A DNA stretch of 20,600 nucleotides from an uncultured Collinsella sp. (lineage in GTDB: Bacteria; Actinomycetota; Coriobacteriia; Coriobacteriales; Coriobacteriaceae). The notes under the pieces are model-generated. The model made no database searches. It was not told where the DNA came from and saw nothing but the letters and a program-made list of their open reading frames with translations. The first letter of the stretch is position 1. Each line of letters opens with the position of its first letter. Positions 6,846 to 13,642 of this stretch are shown piece by piece. The stretch covers positions 1 to 20,600 of the forward strand of contig CAAERJ010000017.1 in NCBI GenBank assembly GCA_900758375.1, in the 5' to 3' direction. Made by a program: the position numbers and the translations under genes.

Positions 6846-8189
6846 ATGGCCAGTGACAACGGAAAGAGCTTCCTCGACAAGTTTGCCGAGGTCTCTGCGA
6901 AGGTGGGAAACCAGGTTCACCTGCGTTCCCTGCGTGACGCCTTCGCGACCATCACGCCGCTCTATATCCTTGCGGGTATCGCGGTTCTTATTAACAACGT
7001 CGTGTTCCCTCTGTTCCCGCTCGATGCGGCGGGCCTTGCCAACCTTCAGACGTGGGGTTCGGCGATTACGCTGGGCACCCTCAACGTCTCTGCCATTATC
7101 TTGGCCGGATTGATTGGCTACAGCCTCGCTAAGAACAAGCGCTTCGATAATCCGCTTGCTTGCATGGTCGTCGCTATCTCTGCCTTCGTCATCATGATGC
7201 CGCAGCAGATCACCGCCACGCTTGCCGCCACGAGCCCACTGCTCACCGACAAGATCACCTCCGCCGAGGTCACGGGCGCCCTTTCGACTGCCAACACCGG
7301 CACCAACGGTCTGTTCTCGGCTATTATCATCGCCCTGCTTTCCGTCTCGCTCTTCATCAAGATTTCTGGCGTCGAGAAGCTCAAGGTTAAGCTGGGCGAG
7401 GGCGTGCCTCCCGCGGTCTCCAACTCCTTCAACGTCATGATTCCGATGCTGCTTAACCTCGCGGTCTTCGCTCTTGCCGCAGCCCTGCTCGCCGTGTGCG
7501 CCGGCACCGATCTGTGTACCATCATCTCCACGTGCATCTCCAACCCGCTCAAGAGCATCATGAACGCTGGTCCGTGGGCTGTTATCCTCATCTACACCCT
7601 TGCTAACCTGCTGTTCTGCGTCGGTATTCACCAGTCCACCATCTCTGGCGCTACCGTCGAGCCGATCCTGACCATGCTCATCGTCGACAACATGGCTACC
7701 TTTGCCGCCGGTGGCACCATCCAGCCCGATCACTACATGAACATGCAGATCGTTAACAGCTTCGCCCTCATCGGCGGCTCGGGCTGCACCCTCATGCTCC
7801 TGCTCGACACGCTCCTGTTCTCCAAAAACAAGGCTTCCGAGACCGTTTCCAAGATGGCTATCCTGCCTGGTCTGTTCAACATCAACGAGCCGGTTATCTA
7901 CGGTTACCCCATCGTGTACAACCTGCCGCTCATGATCCCGTTTGTCCTCCTTCCCGACCTGTTCATCGGCATCACCTATGGCCTTACCTGCGCAGGCATC
8001 ATCAGCCCCTGCATCGCCCAGGTGCCCTGGACCATGCCTCCCGTCATCAATGCCCTGCTCGCTACGGGCTTTGACTGGCGCGCTGGCGTGTGGCAGGCTA
8101 TCGAGATTGTCATTGGCATGGCCGTCTACCTGCCCTTTATGAAGATTTCCGAGAAGGCAATCGCCAAGCAGGAGGCTCTCGCCGAGTAG
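6846..8189 (+). CDS. celB: PTS EIIC, lactose/cellobiose family permease
   Basis: This is the membrane channel subunit of a phosphotransferase system that imports and, with EIIB, phosphorylates a beta-glucoside. The 447-residue protein is strongly hydrophobic, with about ten membrane segments starting near residue 31 (ITPLYILAGIAVLI). It carries the family signature NINEPVIYGYPIVYN near residue 345, where the conserved Asn-Glu-Pro binds the sugar. AGGAG lies five bases upstream of the ATG. It follows the GH1 gene by 119 bases that contain a GC-rich GCGCG/CGCGC hairpin near 6751-6764, and it is followed by separate EIIB and EIIA genes. The symbol follows cellobiose PTS usage; the real substrate is not proven. 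Confidence 0.93.
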   Translation: MASDNGKSFLDKFAEVSAKVGNQVHLRSLRDAFATITPLYILAGIAVLINNVVFPLFPLDAAGLANLQTWGSAITLGTLNVSAIILAGLIGYSLAKNKRFDNPLACMVVAISAFVIMMPQQITATLAATSPLLTDKITSAEVTGALSTANTGTNGLFSAIIIALLSVSLFIKISGVEKLKVKLGEGVPPAVSNSFNVMIPMLLNLAVFALAAALLAVCAGTDLCTIISTCISNPLKSIMNAGPWAVILIYTLANLLFCVGIHQSTISGATVEPILTMLIVDNMATFAAGGTIQPDHYMNMQIVNSFALIGGSGCTLMLLLDTLLFSKNKASETVSKMAILPGLFNINEPVIYGYPIVYNLPLMIPFVLLPDLFIGITYGLTCAGIISPCIAQVPWTMPPVINALLATGFDWRAGVWQAIEIVIGMAVYLPFMKISEKAIAKQEALAE

Positions 8190-8218
8190 AACGCCTAACG
8201 TTCGTCCCTTTCACCTTT

Positions 8219-8249
8219 GCGGGCGCCGGTACGCGGCGCCGGTGCCCGC
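8219..8249 (+). promoter_or_regulatory. GC-rich hairpin between the EIIC and EIIB genes
   Basis: A 10-bp stem (8219-8228 / 8240-8249, one G-U pair) sits 30 bases after the EIIC stop. No real T tract follows, so full termination is unlikely. It may slow decay or partly reduce transcription, setting EIIC apart from EIIB/EIIA. A second small hairpin CTGCGC/GCGCAG (8320-8334) lies just upstream of the EIIB ribosome site. Confidence 0.5.
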
Positions 8250-8350
8250 AGCTCTCTCCCTTGTGTAAAGATGCAGGGGGGTGGGCACAATAGCCGCAAG
8301 GAATAAAACCAGTTGTCGTCTGCGCGCCGCGCAGTTATAAGGAGGAAACC

Positions 8351-8653
8351 ATGAAGAAGATCATGCTCTGCTGCAATGCCGGTATGTCCACGAGCCTGCT
8401 GGTCCAGAAGATGCAGGCCGAGGTTGCAAACCGTGGTCTGGATATTGAGGTCGAGGCTCGTCCCATGAACGAGGCCCACGATCACCTGGACGAGTGCGAC
8501 ATGTTGCTGCTTGGTCCGCAGATCGGCTACACCAAGGGCGATTTTGAGAAGGAGGCCGCCGGTCGTTTTCCGGTCGAGGTCATCAACATGGTCGACTACG
8601 GCCGCATGAACGCTGCCGGCATCATCGACCACTGCGTCAGCGTGATGGGCTAG
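8351..8653 (+). CDS. celA: PTS EIIB, cellobiose family
   Basis: This is a soluble phosphocarrier that receives phosphate from EIIA on a cysteine and passes it to the sugar bound by EIIC. The 100-residue protein starts MKKIMLCCNAGMSTSLL. C8 in CNAGMSTS aligns by eye with the phosphocysteine of ChbB/CelA (CSAGMSTS), and the following loop matches the family P-loop. AAGGAGG precedes the ATG. The gap from EIIC is 161 bases, but the EIIA gene begins within about 10 bases of its stop, so B and A are tightly coupled. Confidence 0.93.
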   Translation: MKKIMLCCNAGMSTSLLVQKMQAEVANRGLDIEVEARPMNEAHDHLDECDMLLLGPQIGYTKGDFEKEAAGRFPVEVINMVDYGRMNAAGIIDHCVSVMG

Positions 8654-8662
8654 GTGCTCTGC

Positions 8663-8995
8663 ATGGAGGATATGAACGAACTGCAGATGACCTGCTTTGA
8701 GATCATCAGCTACGTCGGTACCGCCAAGAGCATGTACATCAATGCCGTGCAAAAGGCCAAGGAGGGCGATTTTGACGCCGCCGAGGAGCTTATCAAGCAG
8801 GGCGACGAGGCCTATAACGGTGGCCACGATGTTCACATGGGGCTTCTGAAGAAGGAGGCCAACGGCGAACGTAACGGCGAGGCCCCGTTGATTTTGCTGC
8901 ATGCCGAGGACCAGATGGCCGGCACCGAGACCATGCGCGTCATGGCGACGGAGCTCATCGAGGTTCACAAGCAGCTGCAGGCACTTCAGGCCTAG
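8663..8995 (+). CDS. celC: PTS EIIA, lactose/cellobiose family
   Basis: This is a soluble helical phosphocarrier that takes phosphate from HPr and hands it to EIIB. The phosphohistidine lies in LLHAEDQMAG, matching VHAQDH in ChbA and LacF-type EIIA; the helical N-terminal segment with CFEIISYVGTAKS is also typical. The start is uncertain: GTG at 8654, ATG at 8663 and ATG at 8672 are all in frame. I chose 8663, which gives 110 residues and a weak AGGTG six bases upstream; GGAGGA lies too close to the 8672 codon. It is the last gene of the operon, followed by a strong terminator. Confidence 0.92.
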   Translation: MEDMNELQMTCFEIISYVGTAKSMYINAVQKAKEGDFDAAEELIKQGDEAYNGGHDVHMGLLKKEANGERNGEAPLILLHAEDQMAGTETMRVMATELIEVHKQLQALQA

Positions 8996-9053
8996 TCGGC
9001 GTTATCGCCGCGACGGACCGTGCGGTCCAACAGACAACATAGTCCCTTTGACG

Positions 9054-9091
9054 GGCGCCGGGAGCCTCCGCCTCCCGGCGCCTTTATTTTT
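9054..9091 (+). terminator. Rho-independent terminator of the PTS operon
   Basis: A perfect 11-bp GC-rich stem (9054-9064 / 9072-9082) with a 7-nt loop is followed by TTTATTTTT at 9083-9091. This is the clearest intrinsic terminator in the window and it ends the GH1/PTS transcript. Confidence 0.92.
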
Positions 9092-9141
9092 GGGGATGGT
9101 CTTGCGCGGCCTGTTGGGCAGCCAATTGCGTTACCCCAGAT

Positions 9142-9182
9142 AAAACCTGCCAAAACAAACCTGTCCCTTTTTGGTAGGTTTT
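9142..9182. repeat. Palindromic intergenic repeat upstream of the ROK kinase
   Basis: AAAACCTGCC at 9142-9151 and its extension pair with the 14-nt arm at 9169-9182 (one G-U pair). The left half, AACCTGCCAAAACAAACC and onward (9144-9167), is the same word as the two hairpin arms at 5202-5228 (inverted) and 5265-5291. The A-rich/T-rich arm ends would also allow bidirectional termination. Confidence 0.7.
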
Positions 9183-9196
9183 TGCCTTGAGAGCGG

Positions 9197-9202
9197 TACC
9201 AT
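9197..9202 (+). promoter_or_regulatory. Candidate -10 box of the ROK kinase
   Basis: TACCAT at 9197-9202 is followed by an AC-rich start region 35 bases before the gene. The same hexamer precedes ppaC. No convincing -35 box is visible, so this is tentative. Confidence 0.3.
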
Positions 9203-9236
9203 ACAGGCAATGTTTAAACGAGAAAGGTGGGCTCCC

Positions 9237-10190
9237 ATGGAACCTAAGCAGTACTACATCGGCATCGACGTCGGCGGCACTTCGGTTAAGGAGGGCCTGT
9301 TCGACGAGGACGGCAACCTGCTTGCCAAGGCCAGCGTGCCCACGCCTCCTATCGTTGACGCCGCGGGCTTTGCCGCGGTGACCGAGGCTATCGACCAGGT
9401 GGTCGCCAAGGCACAGATTCCGCGTGCCTTTGTGGCGGGCATTGGCCTGGCCGTTCCGTGTCCCATCCCGGCGTCGGGCGATGCCAAGGTCAAGGCCAAC
9501 ATTGCCATTAACCTGCCCGAGCTGAGGGTCGCCATTCAGAAGCACTGCCCCGATGCGGTCGTTAAGTATGAGAACGATGCCAACGCCGCTGCCATGGGCG
9601 AGGCCTGGCTCGGTTCTGCCAAGGGCGTGCAGAACGTGGTGATGGTCACCATCGGTACCGGCGTGGGCGGCGGCGTTATCGTTAACGGCGACGTGGTATC
9701 GGGCGTTGTGGGCGCCGGCGGCGAGATTGGCCACATGTGCCTGAACCCGGCCGAGGAGCGCACCTGCGGCTGTGGCGGCCATGGCCATCTGGAGCAGTAT
9801 TCCAGCGCCACCGGCGTGGTGAGCAACTACCTTGCCGAGTGCAAGAAGGCGGGCGTCGAGCCCATTGAGCTCACCGGCCCCTCCGATTCCAAGGACGTGT
9901 TCCAGGCCTGCCGCGAGGGCGACAAGCTCGCGCTGGCCGCAGCCGACACCATGGCCGACTACCTTGGCCGCGCCCTGGCGCTTATCGCCAACGTGGTCGA
10001 CCCCGAGATGTTCCTGATCGGTGGCGGCGCGTCCGCTTCGGCCGATGTTTATCTCGACAAGGTTCGCGAGCACTTTAAGCAGTACGCGCTCTCTGCCTCG
10101 CGCGAGACGCCCATTAAGGTCGCTTCGCTCGGAAACGACGCCGGCATCATCGGTGCCGCCTACGTAGCCCTGCGCGCCGCCGGTAAATAG
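9237..10190 (+). CDS. ROK-family sugar kinase (probable glucokinase)
   Basis: This is an ATP-dependent cytosolic hexokinase of the ROK family. Visible are the N-terminal phosphate loop IGIDVGGTSVKEG, the catalytic segment ENDANAA at 112-118 (D114 as base), the adenosine motif IGTGVGGG near 139-146, and GEIGHM at 162-167. The zinc signature reads CGCGGHGHLE at 177-186. The usual third cysteine is replaced by H184, a change that may still bind metal. The ATG at 9237 has AAAGGTGG upstream, and the 317-residue length is normal. It follows the PTS operon but has its own leader beyond a strong terminator. A fitting role is phosphorylating glucose released when the GH1 enzyme splits a disaccharide phosphate. 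Another hexose specificity, such as mannose or N-acetylhexosamine, is possible. Confidence 0.9.
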   Translation: MEPKQYYIGIDVGGTSVKEGLFDEDGNLLAKASVPTPPIVDAAGFAAVTEAIDQVVAKAQIPRAFVAGIGLAVPCPIPASGDAKVKANIAINLPELRVAIQKHCPDAVVKYENDANAAAMGEAWLGSAKGVQNVVMVTIGTGVGGGVIVNGDVVSGVVGAGGEIGHMCLNPAEERTCGCGGHGHLEQYSSATGVVSNYLAECKKAGVEPIELTGPSDSKDVFQACREGDKLALAAADTMADYLGRALALIANVVDPEMFLIGGGASASADVYLDKVREHFKQYALSASRETPIKVASLGNDAGIIGAAYVALRAAGK

Positions 10191-10201
10191 CTGGTGCAAG
10201 G

Positions 10202-10252
10202 GGGTCAGGTTACTTTGCACCAACACGGTGCAAAAGGGACAGTCTTGGCCCC
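10202..10252. repeat. Intergenic palindrome with shared words, between the ROK gene and ppaC
   Basis: An 8-bp stem TTTGCACC/GGTGCAAA (10214-10221 / 10227-10234) is set in a mosaic. It includes AAAGGGACAG (an inverted copy of CTGTCCCTTT at 9161-9170) and CAGTCTTGGCC (10240-10250, an inverted copy of 13142-13152). It has no coding potential and looks like a mobile or duplicated intergenic element. Confidence 0.55.
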
Positions 10253-10312
10253 CATGCCTGCCCCAAAATATGCCGTGACCCTTCCGTCTGCGAAGGCTCG
10301 GCATCGGCGTGC

Positions 10313-10318
10313 TACCAT
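10313..10318 (+). promoter_or_regulatory. Candidate -10 box of ppaC
   Basis: TACCAT at 10313-10318 lies 39 bases before the start codon, at a distance that suits a short leader. The -35 region is unclear. Confidence 0.3.
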
Positions 10319-10356
10319 AGCTACGTCCAAGTACACATATCAAGTGGAGGATATCC

Positions 10357-11280
10357 ATGGCAAACGTTCTTGTCTTTGGTCACCAGAACCCCGATAACGA
10401 CGCCATCATGAGCGCCGTCGTCCTGTCCCAGCTGCTCAACCAGGTTGAGTATGCCGGCAACACCTACGAGGCCTGCGCCCTTGGTCAGCTTCCGGCCGAG
10501 TCCGCCAAGCTGCTCGCCGACGCCGGCATCGCCGAGCCCCGCGTGATCGAGTCCGTCGAGGCCGGTCAGCTCGTCGTCCTCACCGACCACAACGAGTCTG
10601 CCCAGTCCGTCGCCGGCCTTAAGGACGCCACGGTCTTTGGCGTTGTCGATCATCACCGCATCGGCGACTTCGAGACCGCCGGCCCGCTGCACTACATCTG
10701 CCTGCCCTGGGGCTCCAGCTGCACCATCGTCACCAAGCTCGCCGGCGTGCTCGGCGTTGAGCTTTCCGACGTCCAGGCTAAGCTGCTGCTCTCGGCCATG
10801 ATGACCGACACGCTCATGCTCAAGAGCCCCACCACCACCGATGTCGACCGCGCCGTCGCCGCCAAGCTCGGCGAGCAGGTGGGCGTCGACCCGGTCAAGT
10901 TTGGCATGGAGGTCTTCCTCACCCGTCCGTCCGGCTCCTTTACCGCTGCCGAGATGGTCGGCAACGACATCAAGATGTTCGAGCCCGCCGGCAAGAAGCT
11001 GCTCATCGGCCAGTACGAGACTGTCGACAAGACCCGCGCACTCGGCATGATCGACGAGATTCGCGAGGCCATGCGCGCCTACGCTGCCGAGAAGGGCGCT
11101 GACGGCATTGTCCTGTGCATCACCGACATCATGGAGGAGGGCTCGCAGGTCCTGCTCGAGGGCGAGACCGAGGCCGCTCAGAAGGGCCTGGGCATTGCCG
11201 ACGAGCACGACGGCGTCTGGATGCCGGGCGTCCTCTCCCGTAAGAAGCAGGTCGCTGCCCCCATCATGGCCGCCTGCTAG
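10357..11280 (+). CDS. ppaC: Manganese-dependent inorganic pyrophosphatase (family II, DHH)
   Basis: The enzyme hydrolyses pyrophosphate to two phosphates in the cytosol, pulling biosynthetic reactions forward. The 307-residue protein shows the family II metal ligands: H9, D13 and D15 in GHQNPDND, D77 in LTDHNE, and the DHH triad at 98-100. The C-terminal DHHA2 domain ends with the substrate-binding SRKKQ near residue 294. There are no inserted CBS domains, so it is the simple unregulated form. A GTGGAGG site lies seven bases upstream of the ATG. It is monocistronic, between a repeat-rich gap and a terminator. Confidence 0.96.
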   Translation: MANVLVFGHQNPDNDAIMSAVVLSQLLNQVEYAGNTYEACALGQLPAESAKLLADAGIAEPRVIESVEAGQLVVLTDHNESAQSVAGLKDATVFGVVDHHRIGDFETAGPLHYICLPWGSSCTIVTKLAGVLGVELSDVQAKLLLSAMMTDTLMLKSPTTTDVDRAVAAKLGEQVGVDPVKFGMEVFLTRPSGSFTAAEMVGNDIKMFEPAGKKLLIGQYETVDKTRALGMIDEIREAMRAYAAEKGADGIVLCITDIMEEGSQVLLEGETEAAQKGLGIADEHDGVWMPGVLSRKKQVAAPIMAAC

Positions 11281-11339
11281 GTTTAGTTCACTAAACGCCA
11301 CGACCGGATCGCGGACGCCCCGCGCTCCGGTCGTTTTTT
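11281..11339 (+). terminator. Terminator of ppaC
   Basis: A 9-bp stem ACGACCGGA/TCCGGTCGT (11300-11308 / 11326-11334) with inner GCGG/CCGC pairing is followed by TTTTTT at 11334-11339. A small GTTTAG/CTAAAC hairpin (11281-11296) lies between the stop codon and the terminator. Confidence 0.9.
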
Positions 11340-11533
11340 GTGCATGGCGCCGCGTCGTCTCTTGGACAGGCGTGCCCGTGCCGTTGGGCAAATAATGTTC
11401 AACCTGTGGTTCCGCTTTTCGGCCACGCCTGCGTGCTTGTCGTGCAGGGTAGGCTAGATGCAAGCGTAATACGTTAGAGCGCGGCGCCGCCACTTGGGCG
11501 GGCCGTGCTTTTTTAAGACGGGAGCCTTCCCGT
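11340..11533 (+). promoter_or_regulatory. nhaA leader with an internal terminator: possible riboswitch or attenuator
   Basis: No reading frame of note is present. After the ppaC terminator come a hairpin CCTGC/GCAGG (11428-11432 / 11444-11448), then a second full terminator, then a 6-bp hairpin ACGGGA/TCCCGT (11518-11533). This last hairpin touches the nhaA ribosome site AAAGGA. A terminator 34 bases before a start codon, with no gene in front of it, suggests either a regulated leader or a short RNA gene ending there. I cannot match it to a known family by eye. Confidence 0.5.
11478..11514 (+). terminator. Intrinsic terminator inside the nhaA leader
   Basis: A 13-bp stem with one bulged G pairs 11478-11491 with 11497-11509 around loop ACTTG. 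A TTTTTT run at 11509-11514 follows directly. It meets all criteria for a rho-independent terminator. Confidence 0.85.
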
Positions 11534-11547
11534 GAAAGGAGCCGCCC

Positions 11548-12906
11548 ATGGCAGCACCCGAGCAGCTGTTCAACGTCCGTGAGCGCAAGCGTTTTGAGCG
11601 TCACGACATCTGGGAGCGCATCGCCGAGAACGGCACGATTTCCGCCGCCGTCATGGTCTTCGCCGCCATCGCCGCCGTCATTTGCGCCAATACCGATGCC
11701 TACGAGGCCATCCATCACTTTTTGGAGACCCCGCTGTATGTGGGTCTGGGCAACCTTACGGCCGGTCTCACCGTTGAGCTTTTCGTCAACGACTTTCTCA
11801 TGGCGATTTTCTTTTTGTTGGTGGGTATTGAGCTTAAGTACGAGATGACGGTCGGCGAGCTCAAGAATCCGCGTCAGGCTATGCTTCCCATGCTGGCGGC
11901 CGTGGGTGGCGTCGTCGTTCCCGCCTGCATCTACCTGATCTTTAACCATGCCGGCGCTCACAACGGTTGGGCCATCCCCATGGCAACCGATATTGCCTTC
12001 GCACTGGGCGTGCTGTCGCTTTTGGGCAATCGCGTGCCCAACGGCGTGCGCGTGTTCTTCTCGACGCTCGCCATCGCCGACGACCTCATCTCTATCGCCG
12101 CCATCGCCATCTTCTACGGTCAGAGCCCCAATCCGTTTTGGTTGGGCGCCGCCGCGCTTGTGACCTGCGCGCTCGTGTGGCTCAACAAGACGCAGCATTA
12201 CCGCCTTGCCCCGTATTCGGTACTGGGTTTGCTGTTGTGGTTCTGCATGTTCAAGAGCGGCGTACACGCCACGCTTGCCGGCGTCATCTTGGCCTTTACC
12301 ATCCCGGCCAAGTGCGGCGTCAAGCTCGATAGCCTCACCGATTGGTTGGGCGAGTGCCTGCCGCTGCTTGATGACCGCTACGATGACGAGGCACACATCC
12401 TGGGCCAGCATGACTTTACCGTCTCGACCACCAGGGTCGAGCGCGTCATGCACCGCGTGACCCCGCCGCTCATCCGCATGGAGCGTCTGATCTCCACGCC
12501 GGTCAACTTTGTGATTCTGCCGATCTTTGCGTTCGTGAACGCACAGGTTCGCCTAGTGGGCGTGGACATGAGCACACTGCTCACCGACCCGGTGACGCTC
12601 GGCGTGTACTTTGGCATGCTGCTGGGTAAGCCGATCGGTATCTTTGGCATGACGTTCGCCTTGGTCAAGCTCAAGGCCTGCGAGCTGCCGCACAATGTCA
12701 ACTGGCATATGATTGCCGGCGTGGGCATTCTGGGCGGTATCGGCTTTACCATGTCGATTCTCATCAGCGGCCTCGCCTTCCCGACGGCCCAGTTTGAGGT
12801 TCTGGCTGCCAAGGCCGCTATTCTCGCCGGCTCTGTCACCGCGGCCGTACTTGGCATGATCTACATGAGTGTGATCTGCAAGCACCCCGCGCCCAAGAAC
12901 GAGTAG
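11548..12906 (+). CDS. nhaA: Na+/H+ antiporter NhaA
   Basis: This is an inner-membrane antiporter that expels sodium (and lithium) in exchange for protons, for pH and salt homeostasis. The conserved ion-binding aspartates are visible: MATDIAFALG (equivalent of E. coli D133) and LAIADDLISI (the D163-D164 pair). The C-terminal LLGKPIGIF and GILGGIGFTMSILI segments are hallmark NhaA helices. It has 452 residues, longer than the 388 of E. coli NhaA. The extra length is partly a hydrophilic loop near residues 255-315, rich in Asp, Glu and Arg, between the two helix bundles. AAAGGAG precedes the ATG by 8 bases. It is monocistronic, preceded by a leader with a terminator and followed by a hairpin at 13000-13035. 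Confidence 0.95.
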   Translation: MAAPEQLFNVRERKRFERHDIWERIAENGTISAAVMVFAAIAAVICANTDAYEAIHHFLETPLYVGLGNLTAGLTVELFVNDFLMAIFFLLVGIELKYEMTVGELKNPRQAMLPMLAAVGGVVVPACIYLIFNHAGAHNGWAIPMATDIAFALGVLSLLGNRVPNGVRVFFSTLAIADDLISIAAIAIFYGQSPNPFWLGAAALVTCALVWLNKTQHYRLAPYSVLGLLLWFCMFKSGVHATLAGVILAFTIPAKCGVKLDSLTDWLGECLPLLDDRYDDEAHILGQHDFTVSTTRVERVMHRVTPPLIRMERLISTPVNFVILPIFAFVNAQVRLVGVDMSTLLTDPVTLGVYFGMLLGKPIGIFGMTFALVKLKACELPHNVNWHMIAGVGILGGIGFTMSILISGLAFPTAQFEVLAAKAAILAGSVTAAVLGMIYMSVICKHPAPKNE

Positions 12907-12999
12907 GCGCGTAGAAACAGACGCCAGAGCCTGCTCGAGCGCGTGTAAAACGCGGTTTTGAGTGGTACTTGCCACCTGCCGGACACCCCAGTGGCCAAA

Positions 13000-13040
13000 A
13001 AACGCCGTTTGTGAGTACTGTCACAAACGGCGTTTCATTT
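13000..13040. terminator. Hairpin terminator downstream of nhaA
   Basis: A perfect 15-bp stem (13000-13014 / 13021-13035) with loop GTACTG has an A-rich left flank and CATTTT on the right. It can act in both directions and probably ends the nhaA transcript. Confidence 0.75.
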
Positions 13041-13238
13041 TAGGCGCGAAAAATAATGTACAAATCTATTCTGTCTGTGCATTAACGATTGCGTGGCTGG
13101 ACGAAAAATGCCGATGCATCCTTCCAAAACCGGACACAAAAGGCCAAGACTGGCCTTTTTAATTCAAAATCGCTGTTACTAAAAAAGTAACAGTACTCAT
13201 ATTTGCTATTTTTTGACCACAGGCCCCAATGACTAGGT
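13041..13238. other. Gene-free AT-rich stretch with two further palindromes
   Basis: With 12907-13040 this completes a 332-base gap after nhaA with no convincing gene; the 66-codon frame across it lacks a ribosome site. It holds a terminator-like stem AAAAGGCCA/TGGCCTTTT (13138-13146 / 13151-13159). It also holds a perfect 8-bp palindrome CTGTTACT/AGTAACAG with an all-A loop (13173-13193). The first probably ends the minus-strand small gene as well. The second could be an operator. Confidence 0.6.
13138..13160. terminator. Bidirectional terminator-like hairpin
   Basis: A 9-bp stem AAAAGGCCA/TGGCCTTTT with loop AGAC is followed by T residues on both strands. It lies 79 bases beyond the stop of the minus-strand small gene. 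Confidence 0.7.
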
Positions 13239-13493
13239 TTATTCCACGGTGCCGTAGATGGCGCCCCAGCCGTGGGCGGCCAAGGCGGAGTTGAGCTGGT
13301 CGCAAAGTGACTGGCGGTCGTAATAGCCGGGCGGTAGCAGGTTCACGATTTCCATAAGGTCGGGTGTCAGGTCCAAGATCTCGGCCTGCACGATGAGATC
13401 CAGGCGGTCGATGGCGTGGCGGTCGTAAAACAGTCCGTCGACCAGGCGCTGCAGGTCGCCGAATTCCTCGGCCTGGAACGATCCGTACTCCAT
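13239..13493 (-). CDS. Conserved-looking small protein of unknown function
   Basis: I do not recognise this 84-residue protein. The start at 13493 (MEYGSFQAEEF) has an AAGGAGG site four bases upstream; an upstream ATG in frame lacks one. It is acidic and mostly helical in appearance, without membrane segments, signal peptide or cysteine motif. The middle, LTPDLMEIVNLLPPGYYDR, followed by a DQLNSALAAHGWG stretch, looks like two helices joined by a turn, as in small DNA- or protein-binding domains. It is transcribed divergently from the aminotransferase, sharing a 149-base spacer. The good ribosome site and flanking terminators support a real gene. Function is open. Confidence 0.75.
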   Translation of the reverse strand: MEYGSFQAEEFGDLQRLVDGLFYDRHAIDRLDLIVQAEILDLTPDLMEIVNLLPPGYYDRQSLCDQLNSALAAHGWGAIYGTVE

Positions 13494-13595
13494 AGTGCCT
13501 CCTTGGGCGCCCCACGCCGGCATGCGCGGCGTTTCGTAATTTATTGCGATGGACTTAATCTATCACGGCTTCATACCCTTGCGGCGGTGGCGGTC

Positions 13596-13601
13596 TATAC
13601 T
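13596..13601 (+). promoter_or_regulatory. Candidate -10 box of the aminotransferase
   Basis: TATACT at 13596-13601 lies 41 bases before the start codon. The -35 region is not recognisable. A hairpin ACGCCG/CGGCGT (13514-13532) lies between this site and the divergent small gene. Confidence 0.4.
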
Positions 13602-13642
13602 TAGACGAACTGCAACGTCCCGCTTCGCGAAAGGTCGCACCC

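Noticed and set aside
10321..12453. Very long minus-strand open frame opposite ppaC and nhaA
   Set aside because: Its composition is typical of an antisense shadow in GC-rich DNA. It crosses the ppaC terminator and the nhaA leader, and the plus-strand genes have clear families and ribosome sites.
12962..13162. 66-codon plus-strand frame after nhaA
   Set aside because: No ribosome site, it spans two hairpins, and its composition does not match neighbouring genes.
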